Assembly (NCBI RefSeq): GCF_002088235.1
Contig: NZ_AQQV01000004.1
Span: 62,001 to 126,000 of the forward strand
DNA from: Oceanococcus atlanticus
Lineage (GTDB): Bacteria > Pseudomonadota > Gammaproteobacteria > Nevskiales > Oceanococcaceae
Length of the DNA stretch: 64,000 nt
Direction of reading: 5' to 3'
A program made the translations under genes and the position numbers. Each line of letters opens with the position of its first letter. Within the stretch, counting starts at the first letter, position 1. Below the pieces are notes generated by a model that worked only from the letters and a program-made list of their open reading frames with translations, did not search any database and was not told where the DNA came from. This document shows positions 1 through 7,614 of the stretch, piece by piece.

Positions 1-1
1 C

Positions 2-343
2 GAACTCAACGCGCTAACCGCCGACGACTTTACCCGCATCCTGACCGAACCGGACTTCGCCCTGACCGCACAGTACACCGCGCTGATGGGCACCGAGGGC
101 GTGACCCTGAGCTTTCAGGACGATGGCGTGCGTCGCATCGCCGAGATCGCCACCGAGGTTAACGCACAGACCGAGAACATCGGGGCGCGGCGTCTGCATA
201 CCCTGATGGAGCGGCTGCTTGAGGAGATTTCCTTCCGCGGACCGGATTCCGAGGGCGAAAGCGTGGTCATCGACAAAGCCTATGTGGATGAGCGCCTGTC
301 CGGGCTGGCTCGCGACGAAGACCTGTCGCGCTACATTCTGTAG
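2..343 (+). CDS. hslU: HslU, ATPase subunit of the HslUV protease (C-terminal part)
   Basis: Partial gene entering from the left edge; 113 residues remain. HslU is the AAA+ unfoldase that feeds substrates into the HslV peptidase in the cytoplasm. The visible part is the family's C-terminal AAA+ small domain: it contains the [14 protein letters not shown] stretch with the sensor-2 arginine, then [11 protein letters not shown]. It ends in DEDLSRYIL, the conserved C-terminal tail that docks into HslV and activates it. The N-terminal Walker motifs and I-domain lie outside the window, and hslV is expected just upstream. The DUF971 gene follows after 15 bp in the same direction. Confidence 0.95.
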   Translation, partial: ELNALTADDFTRILTEPDFALTAQYTALMGTEGVTLSFQDDGVRRIAEIATEVNAQTENIGARRLHTLMERLLEEISFRGPDSEGESVVIDKAYVDERLSGLARDEDLSRYIL

Positions 344-358
344 CGCGCCGGGCCGGGC

Positions 359-760
359 ATGAGCAATATACCCAAGACCCTGCGTCTGCAGCAGGGTGGG
401 CGACGGCTGCAGGTCGAGTTCAGCGACCGTGATCCGGATCTGTTCGACGCCGAGTTTCTGCGCGTCTATTCGCCCTCGGCCGAGGTCCAGGGGCATGGTC
501 TGTCCGAGCCCCAACTGGTCGGCGGCAAGCAGGATGTGAGCATCCGCAAGATCGAGCCGGTCGGGCGTTACGCCGTGCGTCTGATTTTTTCCGACGGCCA
601 CGACACCGGCCTGTACACCTGGGACACCCTGCGTGACTACGGTGAGCGTCAGGAGTCGTTGTGGCTGCGCTATCTGGAGCGGATCGAGGCGCAAGGCATG
701 TCGCGGGTCGAGTCGGAAAATGTCATGCCGCTGTCGGCCTTGCGGCCGAAGGTGCCCTGA
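359..760 (+). CDS. DUF971 / GBBH-like N-terminal domain protein
   Basis: Protein of 133 residues that is one DUF971 domain, the beta-rich fold also found at the N-terminus of gamma-butyrobetaine hydroxylases. Seen: LRLQQGGRRLQVEF at the start, the LRVYSPSAEVQGH segment, and the family motif SDGHDTGLYTWDTL near residues 80-92. Small stand-alone members often sit beside hslVU, as here, 15 bp after hslU and likely co-transcribed. Some DUF971 proteins have been linked to iron-sulfur or metal handling, but nothing in this sequence proves a role. The start ATG at 359 gives the full domain. Confidence 0.85.
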   Translation: MSNIPKTLRLQQGGRRLQVEFSDRDPDLFDAEFLRVYSPSAEVQGHGLSEPQLVGGKQDVSIRKIEPVGRYAVRLIFSDGHDTGLYTWDTLRDYGERQESLWLRYLERIEAQGMSRVESENVMPLSALRPKVP

Positions 761-808
761 GTCCCTCAAGACCAGTAAACTGACCCCTTTTTGCACAAGC
801 GGGCAGTG

Positions 809-1555
809 ATGAACCAGAAAACCACCCATTTCGGTTACGCCGAGGTCGACTGGAACGATAAGGCCAGTCGGGTTTCGCAGGTGTTCGATTCGGTGGCAGG
901 ACGCTACGACGTCATGAATGATCTGATGTCGATGGGCGTGCACCGGGCGTGGAAGCGTTTCACGGTGGATCTGGCCTGTGTGCAGAAGAATGACCAGATT
1001 CTTGATCTGGCAGCGGGCACCGGCGATCTGGCTTCGGCCATGGCGGCCCGGCTGGGGCCGCGTGGTTCGATTACCCTGGCCGATTACAACTACGAGATGC
1101 TCTCGCGCGGGCGCGATCGCATGATCGATGATGGCTACGCCGGGGTGGCCCGTTGCGCCCAGGCCGATGCCGAGGCGCTGCCCTTCGCCGATGACAGTTT
1201 CGACTGCATGACCATCGGTTTCGGCTTGCGCAACGTGCGTGACAAGGACAAGGCGCTGCGTTCCATGCTGCGGGTGCTCAAACCCGGTGGCCGGTTGCTG
1301 GTGCTGGAGTTTTCCAAGCCGACCAATCCGCTGCTGTCCAAGGCCTACGACACCTATTCGTTCGAAATCCTGCCGCGCATGGGGCAAGCGGTGGCGGGTG
1401 ATGCCGAAAGTTACCGCTATCTGGCCGAATCGATCCGCATGCACCCGGATCAGGACACGCTGCAGTCAATGATGAACGCGGCGGGTTTCGAGCGAACCCA
1501 GTACTACAACCTGACCGGCGGCATTTGCGCTGTGCACCGCGGTTACAAATTCTGA
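809..1555 (+). CDS. ubiE: UbiE, ubiquinone/menaquinone C-methyltransferase
   Basis: SAM-dependent methyltransferase of 248 residues that methylates the ring carbon in ubiquinone (and menaquinone) synthesis. Seen: the UbiE opening [20 protein letters not shown], then [21 protein letters not shown], the SAM-binding [11 protein letters not shown], the QADAEALPF acidic loop, FGLRNV, and the C-terminal family signature [15 protein letters not shown]. The reading frame opens upstream at a TTG (791), but the ATG at 809 gives the usual N-terminus and is preferred. It overlaps ubiJ by one base (TGATG), so ubiE-ubiJ-ubiB form one translationally coupled unit. Confidence 0.96.
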   Translation: MNQKTTHFGYAEVDWNDKASRVSQVFDSVAGRYDVMNDLMSMGVHRAWKRFTVDLACVQKNDQILDLAAGTGDLASAMAARLGPRGSITLADYNYEMLSRGRDRMIDDGYAGVARCAQADAEALPFADDSFDCMTIGFGLRNVRDKDKALRSMLRVLKPGGRLLVLEFSKPTNPLLSKAYDTYSFEILPRMGQAVAGDAESYRYLAESIRMHPDQDTLQSMMNAAGFERTQYYNLTGGICAVHRGYKF

Positions 1556-2184
1556 TGGCCCTGTTGGATCAGGCCCTGGGGCCGCTGGAAATCGTCATCA
1601 ACCGGGCCTTGGCCAGCAGTCCGGAGGCGCTTGCCGCGCTGCAGGATGCGGATCAGCCGGTGGCGCTTGAGTTGCGTGATCTGGGTTGGGCGTTCCGCAT
1701 GACCCCGGTCAGCCACGGCCTGCAGCTGAGTCCGGGGGGCGAGCCGGCCCGGGCCGGAGTCAGCACGTCGCTGGTTGGTCTGGCGCGGCTGGCGGCGGGT
1801 GAAGACCCGCGAGCCATGGGTGAGGCGTTGCGTCTGAGTGGCGATGCCGAATACGCCGACACCGTGCTGGGTGCCCTGCGCGCCGCGCGCATCGATCTTC
1901 AGACCGAGCTGCGCAGCCTCATGCAGCCGCTGCTCGGCAGCCAGTTGGGCGGGCAGCTGGGTCAAGGTTTGCGTGGTTTGCTCGACTTTGGTCGTCAGGG
2001 CGTGCGTGAACTGCTGCTGGGCCGCGCGCCGGCAAGCGATGCGCCTGACCAGACCGGCGGCGAGGCCGCCGACCCGGCTCAGACCCGTGCCTGGATGGAT
2101 GATGTGGATGAGGTTGCGACGGCGGTGGATCGCCTGGAAGCGCGTATCAAACGGCTCGAATCGGCCATGGATGATCCGGCATGA
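1555..2184 (+). CDS. ubiJ: UbiJ, ubiquinone biosynthesis accessory factor (SCP2 domain)
   Basis: Protein of 209 residues between ubiE and ubiB, the conserved place for ubiJ (formerly yigP). UbiJ binds hydrophobic ubiquinone intermediates through a sterol-carrier (SCP2-like) fold and, with UbiK, helps organise the cytosolic Ubi complex. Seen: an SCP2-like beta region ([14 protein letters not shown], then [16 protein letters not shown]) in the first 100 residues. A helical C-terminal half follows, ending in a short coiled coil ([20 protein letters not shown]) suited to UbiK pairing. The start is the ATG overlapping the ubiE stop. Its 3' end overlaps ubiB by four bases. Confidence 0.88.
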   Translation: MALLDQALGPLEIVINRALASSPEALAALQDADQPVALELRDLGWAFRMTPVSHGLQLSPGGEPARAGVSTSLVGLARLAAGEDPRAMGEALRLSGDAEYADTVLGALRAARIDLQTELRSLMQPLLGSQLGGQLGQGLRGLLDFGRQGVRELLLGRAPASDAPDQTGGEAADPAQTRAWMDDVDEVATAVDRLEARIKRLESAMDDPA

Positions 2185-3821
2185 GCGACTGGCGTCAACT
2201 CGCGCGGTTTTGGCAGATCTGGCGCGTATCGCGTCGTTATGGACTTGATCAGTTTGTCGGGCGACGCCCCAACAAGCGCTTCGCCAAGCCGCGCGGCGAG
2301 CGGGTGCGGCTGGCGCTGGAGGAACTCGGTCCGGTCTTCATCAAGTTTGGCCAGGCGCTCTCGACCCGGCCGGATCTGCTGCCGGATGACATCGCAGCCG
2401 AGCTGAGCCTGCTGCAGGATGCCGTGCCGCCATTTCCCGGCCAGCAGGCACGGGAGCAGGTTGAAGCGGCCCTTGGGCAGCCGGTCGGTAGCCTGTTCGC
2501 CTTTTTTGACGAAAAGCCCCTGGCCTCGGCTTCGGTGGCGCAGGTGCATGCCGCGCGTTTGCCGGACAACCCCGATGGCACGCCGGGCATGGATGTGGTG
2601 GTCAAGGTCCTGCGCCCGGGTATTGAAAAGGCCGTGCGCAAGGATCTGGCGCTGCTGCACTTTCTCGCCGCGCTGGCCGAGCGTTTCGGCCCGGACGCCG
2701 ACCGTCTGCACCCGCGTGAGGTGATCAAGGAATACGAGAAAGTCATTCTCGACGAGCTCGACCTGATGCGCGAGGCGGCCAATGCCAGCCAGCTGCGCCG
2801 CAACTGGCTGGGTTCCGATCTGATTTACCACCCGCTGGTGTTTTTTGATCTGACCCGCAGCGACGTGCTGGTGATGGAGCGCCTGTACGGGCACAACATC
2901 GACGAAGTGGCTGCGCTGCGCGCTGAGGGGGTGAATTTTCGCGAGCTGTCCGAGCGTGGTGTGGAAATCTTCTTCCGCCAGGTGTTTCGCGACAACTTCT
3001 TTCACGCCGACATGCATCCGGGTAATATTTTCGTGGATGCCAGCAACCCTGAAAAACCGCGTTATCTGGCCCTGGATTTCGGCATCGTCGGCAGTCTGAA
3101 TCCGTCTGATCAGCGCTATCTGGCGGAAAATTTCCTGGCCTTTTTCAATCGGGACTATCGCCGCGTGGCGGAACTCCATCTGGAGTCAGGCTGGATTCCC
3201 GATGATGTGCGTGTGGACGAATTCGAGTCGGCCATACGCAGCGTTTGCGAGCCGATCTTCAACAAGCCGCTCAAGGACATTTCCTTTGGCATGTTCCTGA
3301 TGCGGCTGTTCCAGACCGCACGGCGCTTCCGCATGGAAGTGCAACCGCAACTGGTTCTGCTGCAGAAGACCCTGCTCAATATCGAAGGTCTGGGGCGGCA
3401 GTTGTATCCGGAGCTGGATCTGTGGAAAACGGCCAAGCCGATCATGGAGGACTGGATGCGTCAGCGGCTCAACCCGCTGAACGGTCTGGATGATCTGAAG
3501 GCCCATCTGCCAGCTATCGTGGAGACGCTGCCCGATCTGCTCAAGCGTTTGCAGCAGGACTGGCCGCCGGCCGAGTTTGCCGCCCAGACGCGTGAGCTCA
3601 AGGCGCTGCGCCAGGATCTGGCCGAACAGCAGTCACGCAACCGATGGGCACTGCTTGGTGGTTTGCTGTGTCTGGGCGGTGCGGTGATTCTGGGGCTGGA
3701 CGGGCGCGGGCCGGCGCGTATCGCCGACCTGCCGCTGGCCAGCTGGGTGCTGGGCAGTCTGGGGGTGTGGTGTTTCGCCCGGGCCACGTGGTTGAACTTC
3801 AGCCGTTCCGGGGCGCGTTGA
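2181..3821 (+). CDS. ubiB: UbiB, atypical kinase-like ATPase of ubiquinone biosynthesis
   Basis: Protein of 546 residues, the family's usual length. UbiB is a membrane-anchored, protein-kinase-like ATPase (ADCK/COQ8 family) needed for coenzyme Q synthesis, probably by extracting lipid intermediates from the membrane. Seen: the diagnostic KxGQ motif in [18 protein letters not shown], and an alanine-rich nucleotide loop ([11 protein letters not shown]) in place of the kinase glycine loop. Also seen are the catalytic segment [14 protein letters not shown], the metal-binding LDFG, and two hydrophobic helices at the C-terminus ([18 protein letters not shown] and [15 protein letters not shown]). 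It starts at an ATGA overlap with ubiJ. No tatABC genes follow, unlike in Escherichia coli. Confidence 0.96.
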   Translation: MSDWRQLARFWQIWRVSRRYGLDQFVGRRPNKRFAKPRGERVRLALEELGPVFIKFGQALSTRPDLLPDDIAAELSLLQDAVPPFPGQQAREQVEAALGQPVGSLFAFFDEKPLASASVAQVHAARLPDNPDGTPGMDVVVKVLRPGIEKAVRKDLALLHFLAALAERFGPDADRLHPREVIKEYEKVILDELDLMREAANASQLRRNWLGSDLIYHPLVFFDLTRSDVLVMERLYGHNIDEVAALRAEGVNFRELSERGVEIFFRQVFRDNFFHADMHPGNIFVDASNPEKPRYLALDFGIVGSLNPSDQRYLAENFLAFFNRDYRRVAELHLESGWIPDDVRVDEFESAIRSVCEPIFNKPLKDISFGMFLMRLFQTARRFRMEVQPQLVLLQKTLLNIEGLGRQLYPELDLWKTAKPIMEDWMRQRLNPLNGLDDLKAHLPAIVETLPDLLKRLQQDWPPAEFAAQTRELKALRQDLAEQQSRNRWALLGGLLCLGGAVILGLDGRGPARIADLPLASWVLGSLGVWCFARATWLNFSRSGAR

Positions 3822-3859
3822 GCAGCAAATTCGCTGATAAATCAAAACCATAATAACTG

Positions 3860-3877
3860 TGCCATTGACGAATGGCA
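3860..3877. promoter_or_regulatory. Perfect 18-bp palindrome, candidate operator
   Basis: TGCCATT-GACG-AATGGCA: 7-bp arms with perfect inverted symmetry around 4 bp. The palindrome covers the -35 hexamer of the promoter for the three-gene operon that follows. A dimeric repressor such as a TetR-type protein would block RNA polymerase here, but no regulator gene is adjacent. That a protein binds here is inference from symmetry and position. Confidence 0.5.
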
Positions 3878-3893
3878 TGGTCGGCACTATCGT
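3865..3893 (+). promoter_or_regulatory. Sigma-70-type promoter of the M24/EphD-like/PF10118 operon
   Basis: TTGACG (3865-3870), a 17-bp spacer, and TATCGT (3888-3893). Transcription would begin near 3900, about 20 bases before the ATG at 3922, which agrees with the chosen start and its GAGG ribosome site at 3910-3913. The boxes match consensus well at 5/6 and 4/6 with ideal spacing. Confidence 0.6.
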
Positions 3894-3921
3894 GGTGCGC
3901 TGCATCAATGAGGCGACGACG

Positions 3922-4800
3922 ATGGAAAATGCTTCACCTGCACTGAAAGAGGGCGATCTGGCCGGTTTTCGGGCCGCCCAGCGGTTGGCCTACGATTGTG
4001 CCGAAGCCACCGCATCCGACATGCGGCCTGGCATGACCGAGCGCCAGGTGGCCGCGCGCATGAAAGCATGGCTGGTCGAGCACGGCGCAACCGATTGCTT
4101 CCATGAGCCGTTTGCCTGGTTTGGTGACCGTACGGCGTTTCGTGGTCTGATCGGCATCAAGCAGCTGGGTGGATTCAACCCGGCGTTCTACCCGGGACTG
4201 CGCCGACTCGAGCGCAACATGCCATTCATTCTGGATTGCGCACCCACCCTCAACGGCTACACCGCGGATATCGGCTATTGCGGCGTGATTGGCGAGAACG
4301 CCACGCTCGATCAGTTGATGGACGATCTGCTCGAATACCGCATGCTGATTCTGGAGCTGGTCCGGGCGCGACGTCCGCTGGCCGAGATCAGTCGTGCCGT
4401 GGATGCGCTGTGCCAGCGTCACGGCTATGAGCCCCGTCACAAGGCCTATCCGTTTGAAACACTGGCCCATCGCATCGAAATCCTGGATGACGACGGCAAG
4501 GACGCGCACCTGACCATCGCCAATTTCGGCGTGCGCAACATCAGCGAACTGGTGCGCGACCGGGTGCGTGGTGCACGCGAAGGCTGGAACCCGATCTGGA
4601 ATTCCTCGGCCAAATCCGAGCATGCGCCCACCCCTGGGCTGTGGGCGGTCGAGCCGCATCTGGGCTTTCGCGATGTCGGCGCCAAGTGGGAAGAGCTGCT
4701 GGTGGTGACCGAGGACGATGCCTTCTGGCTGGATGATGATGTGCCGCAGGTGCGGCGCTGGAAACAACGCGGCCTGTGGCCGCTGGAACAGGCTGCGTAA
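3922..4800 (+). CDS. M24-family (pita-bread fold) metallopeptidase-like protein
   Basis: Protein of 292 residues related to Xaa-Pro peptidases and creatinases. Seen: two acidic metal-ligand positions spaced as in M24 (ILDCAPTLNGYTADIGY), a histidine in a noncanonical FETLAHRIE context where peptidases have GHGxG, and two C-terminal glutamates (AVEPH and KWEELLVV). The metal site may therefore be complete but atypical, and the substrate is unknown. The frame is open from a GTG at 3859. The ATG at 3922 is preferred because it has a GAGG site and lies downstream of a good promoter. First gene of a three-gene operon; its stop overlaps the next start (TAATG). Confidence 0.75.
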   Translation: MENASPALKEGDLAGFRAAQRLAYDCAEATASDMRPGMTERQVAARMKAWLVEHGATDCFHEPFAWFGDRTAFRGLIGIKQLGGFNPAFYPGLRRLERNMPFILDCAPTLNGYTADIGYCGVIGENATLDQLMDDLLEYRMLILELVRARRPLAEISRAVDALCQRHGYEPRHKAYPFETLAHRIEILDDDGKDAHLTIANFGVRNISELVRDRVRGAREGWNPIWNSSAKSEHAPTPGLWAVEPHLGFRDVGAKWEELLVVTEDDAFWLDDDVPQVRRWKQRGLWPLEQAA

Positions 4801-6572
4801 TGACAATGAAAGTGGATATGAACGTCACCTCGGGTGACGTGAATCTGGCCGTGTATCGCTGGGGTGCGGCAGCGCGTAAGGGCACCAAGACCAAGCCGGT
4901 GATTGTGCTGGTGCATGGCTACCCCGATAGCGCCAGCGTCTGGGCGGGCACCGCCGAGGCCTTGTCCCAGCGCTACCAGGTGGTGGCCTACGATGTGCGG
5001 GGCGCCGGTCGCTCCAGCCGTCCGCAGGACACCTCGGCTTACCGTCTGGAGCATCTGGTCGAGGATCTGGCTGCCGTGGTCGACGCCGTCAGCCCGGATC
5101 AGCCGGTGCATCTGGTCGGTCACGACTGGGGCTCGATCCAGTCCTGGGAGGCGGTGACCACGCCGCGTCTGGCAGGTCGCATCGCCTCCTACACCTCGAT
5201 GTCGGGTCCCAGTCTGGATCACGCCGGAATGTGGCTGAGAGCCCGCTTGGCCAGCCGTTCGGCGACGGACAAGGCGGCTGTCCTTAAACAGCTGGCCCAT
5301 TCCTGGTACATCGGCGCTTTCCATTTGCCGGTGCTGGCGCCGGCATTGTGGAAGGTTGCCGGCAACGCTTTGTGGCCGGCCATGCTGGCGCGGGTCGAAG
5401 GCATCCGTGACGCGACCGCCAATCCGACCCAGGCCGAGGACGGCGCCCACGGCGTCAAGCTTTATCGGGCCAATGTCGGCGAGCGCTTGGGCAAGCCCCG
5501 TTTGCGCACCACGGACATTCCGGTGCAGCTGGTGTTTCCGCGGGGTGATCATTTCATGATCGAAGAGATCTGGGATGACCTGCCGCGCTGGGTCCCCAAT
5601 TTGTGGCGTTGCGATGTCGATGCCGGACACTGGCTGCCGGTGAGTCACCCGCAGCTGGTGGCCGACAAGATCGCGCGTTTTGTCGACTTCGTGCAAAGCG
5701 GCAAGCAGCCTGCCGATCTGCAGCGGGCCCGGATCACGGCGCCAGGGCGGCCGCGCCGCCACGCCGGCAAACTGGTGCTGATCACCGGTGCCGGCTCCGG
5801 CTTCGGGCGTGAAACTGCGCTGGCCTTTGCCGAGGCTGGCGCTGATGTGATCGCGGTGGACATCAACAAGGAGGCGGCCGAGCGCACCGCAACCCTGTGT
5901 CGCCTGAGCGAGGTCAGTGCCTGGGCCAGGGTGGTGGATGTCGGCAACGCGCGCGCCATGCGCAGTCTGGCCAGCTGGGTGGGCAAGGAGTTTGGCGCGG
6001 TTGATGTGGTGGTCAACAACGCCGGTATCGGTCTTGCCGGCTCGTTTTTCGACACCAGCGATGCTGACTGGGACAAGGTTCTCAAGATCAATTTGGGCGG
6101 TGTGATTCAGGGCTCACGTCTGTTCGGCGCACAGATGATCGAGAGCGGGCGCAGGGGCCACATTGTCAATGTCGCCTCGATGGGCGCCTACACACCGGCT
6201 CGCTTCATGTCGGCCTACAACACCAGCAAAGCGGCGGTGCGCATGCTCAGCGATTGCCTGCGTGCCGAACTGGCTGAACATGACATTCATGTGGCCACGA
6301 TCTGCCCTGGACTGTCGATCACCAACATCACCCAGAGCACCCGCTTTGTCGGCGTCAGTGAGGCCGAACAGCAACGCAAGCAGAGCGATGCAACACGCTT
6401 GTATCAGCGGCGCAATCTCAAGCCGCAGGCGATCGCCCGCTCGATACTCAAGGCGGTGGAGCAGCACAGCGCTGAAGTCCCGGTCGGCGTGGAAGCACAC
6501 GGCAGTCGCCTGTTGTCGCGGCTGGTGCCGGGGCTTTCGCGGCGTCTGGCGCAACTGGATCTGGAACCCTGA
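4800..6572 (+). CDS. EphD-like fusion: alpha/beta hydrolase plus short-chain dehydrogenase
   Basis: Two-domain protein of 590 residues. Residues 1-305 form an alpha/beta hydrolase of epoxide-hydrolase type: oxyanion motif HGYPDS (39-44), nucleophile elbow GHDWGS with Asp109, and catalytic His277 in DAGHW. Residues 322-590 form a classical SDR: TGAGSGFG nucleotide loop (329-336), NNAG (406-409), and catalytic Ser460, Tyr473 and Lys477. This order matches mycobacterial EphD. An aspartate nucleophile fits epoxide opening, and the SDR could oxidise the resulting alcohol; that coupling is inference. The substrate is probably lipophilic. The start is the ATG overlapping the previous stop. It is followed after 17 bp by the PF10118 gene, in the same operon. 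Confidence 0.87.
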   Translation: MTMKVDMNVTSGDVNLAVYRWGAAARKGTKTKPVIVLVHGYPDSASVWAGTAEALSQRYQVVAYDVRGAGRSSRPQDTSAYRLEHLVEDLAAVVDAVSPDQPVHLVGHDWGSIQSWEAVTTPRLAGRIASYTSMSGPSLDHAGMWLRARLASRSATDKAAVLKQLAHSWYIGAFHLPVLAPALWKVAGNALWPAMLARVEGIRDATANPTQAEDGAHGVKLYRANVGERLGKPRLRTTDIPVQLVFPRGDHFMIEEIWDDLPRWVPNLWRCDVDAGHWLPVSHPQLVADKIARFVDFVQSGKQPADLQRARITAPGRPRRHAGKLVLITGAGSGFGRETALAFAEAGADVIAVDINKEAAERTATLCRLSEVSAWARVVDVGNARAMRSLASWVGKEFGAVDVVVNNAGIGLAGSFFDTSDADWDKVLKINLGGVIQGSRLFGAQMIESGRRGHIVNVASMGAYTPARFMSAYNTSKAAVRMLSDCLRAELAEHDIHVATICPGLSITNITQSTRFVGVSEAEQQRKQSDATRLYQRRNLKPQAIARSILKAVEQHSAEVPVGVEAHGSRLLSRLVPGLSRRLAQLDLEP

Positions 6573-6589
6573 GCACGGAGAAAACAACA

Positions 6590-7543
6590 ATGAGCGTGAC
6601 TTCCATCGCAGCGGCGCGGCGCGCCCGCCCCACTTCGCCCAAGGTGTCGAAAACACCGGGTTCGCTGGTTCATCGCAAGGTCGAATTCGACTGGTCGCAA
6701 ACCCCGCTGGAATGGATTCCCGGCAGTCCGTTTGCCAGCCATTTCATCAATGAGATCAACTTGCTGCTTCCGGCTGGCGAGTTCTGGTTCTGCAAGATCT
6801 ACAACAAGGCCCTGCCGTACATCACCGACGAAAAGCTCAAGGCCGACGTGCAGATGTTCGTGCGTCAGGAGGCCATGCACGCGCGCGCCCACGGCGCCGC
6901 CATCGTCGAGTACCTGAATGCCCACGGCATCGAAACCAAGAGCAATACGCGGCAGGAGGACTGGTTGTTTGAAAGCTTGCTCAGCGACGAGCCGATGGGC
7001 ATCAAGTTGCCCAAGTTCGCGCAAAAAGAGTGGCTGGTCTTCCGGCTGGGCATCGTCGCCGCGATTGAGCACATGACCTGCGTGCTCGGCAATTACGTGC
7101 TGCGCAACACCTCGTGGGATGAAGCCGGTGCCGACCCGGTGCTGCTCGACCTGCTGCGCTGGCATGGCGCCGAAGAAGTGGAGCACCGCTGCGTGGCGTT
7201 TGACGTGTATCGCCATCTGGGCGGTGGTTATGCCTCACGGTACTACCTGGCCTCGATCGCCATGCCGGCGGTTTACGGGCTGTGGGTGCACGGGGCCGCG
7301 CACCTGATGAAGCAGGATGAGCGTTTCAAAGCCAAGAAGCCCAGCGTGTTCAAGCCATGGATCTGGATGCAGTGGATGCGCGAGGTGAAAACCGGACACC
7401 TGCCGTCACCGTTCTGGCTGGCGCTCAAGGAACTGCCGTTCTTCAGTCCATGGTATGACCCGGTCAAGGAAGGTTCCACCGAAGAAGCGCTGGCCTACCT
7501 CAACAGCTCGCCTGCGGCGGCGCGGGCCGCGGCGATGGCTTAG
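6590..7543 (+). CDS. PF10118-type predicted metal-dependent hydrolase, ferritin-like
   Basis: Protein of 317 residues recognised as the PF10118 family (annotated as predicted metal-dependent hydrolase). Residues 60-205 carry a ligand series like that of ferritin-like di-iron enzymes: Glu64, ExxH at 94-97 (EAMH), Glu160-His161, and ExxH at 196-199 (EVEH). An oxygen-activating di-iron site is therefore a fair alternative to hydrolysis. The C-terminal third has hydrophobic stretches (MPAVYGLWVHGAAHL). Last gene of the operon, with a GGAG ribosome site a few bases before the ATG. Reaction and substrate are unknown. Confidence 0.75.
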   Translation: MSVTSIAAARRARPTSPKVSKTPGSLVHRKVEFDWSQTPLEWIPGSPFASHFINEINLLLPAGEFWFCKIYNKALPYITDEKLKADVQMFVRQEAMHARAHGAAIVEYLNAHGIETKSNTRQEDWLFESLLSDEPMGIKLPKFAQKEWLVFRLGIVAAIEHMTCVLGNYVLRNTSWDEAGADPVLLDLLRWHGAEEVEHRCVAFDVYRHLGGGYASRYYLASIAMPAVYGLWVHGAAHLMKQDERFKAKKPSVFKPWIWMQWMREVKTGHLPSPFWLALKELPFFSPWYDPVKEGSTEEALAYLNSSPAAARAAAMA

Positions 7544-7575
7544 TGGTCACGCACCTGAGATTGATGGTCTCGACG

Positions 7576-7603
7576 GCACCGCTGGCGTGTTGGCCAACGG
7601 TGC
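7576..7603. terminator. Stem-loop between convergent genes
   Basis: A two-part hairpin: outer arms GCACCG/CGGTGC and inner arms TGGC/GCCA, separated by single mismatches. It lies in the 71-bp gap between the PF10118 gene and ctpA, which converge. No clear T-run follows on either strand, so a role as transcription end for either gene is only likely. Confidence 0.35.
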
Positions 7604-7614
7604 AACCTTAAGCT

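Noticed and set aside
14-1444. A 476-codon open frame on the minus strand
   Set aside because: It lies antisense to hslU, the DUF971 gene and ubiE, all clear families. Long antisense frames are expected at this GC content; the translation is rich in R, H, Q and G and matches no family.
4446-5762. A 438-codon open frame on the minus strand
   Set aside because: Antisense shadow of the M24 and EphD-like genes, whose motifs are intact on the plus strand.
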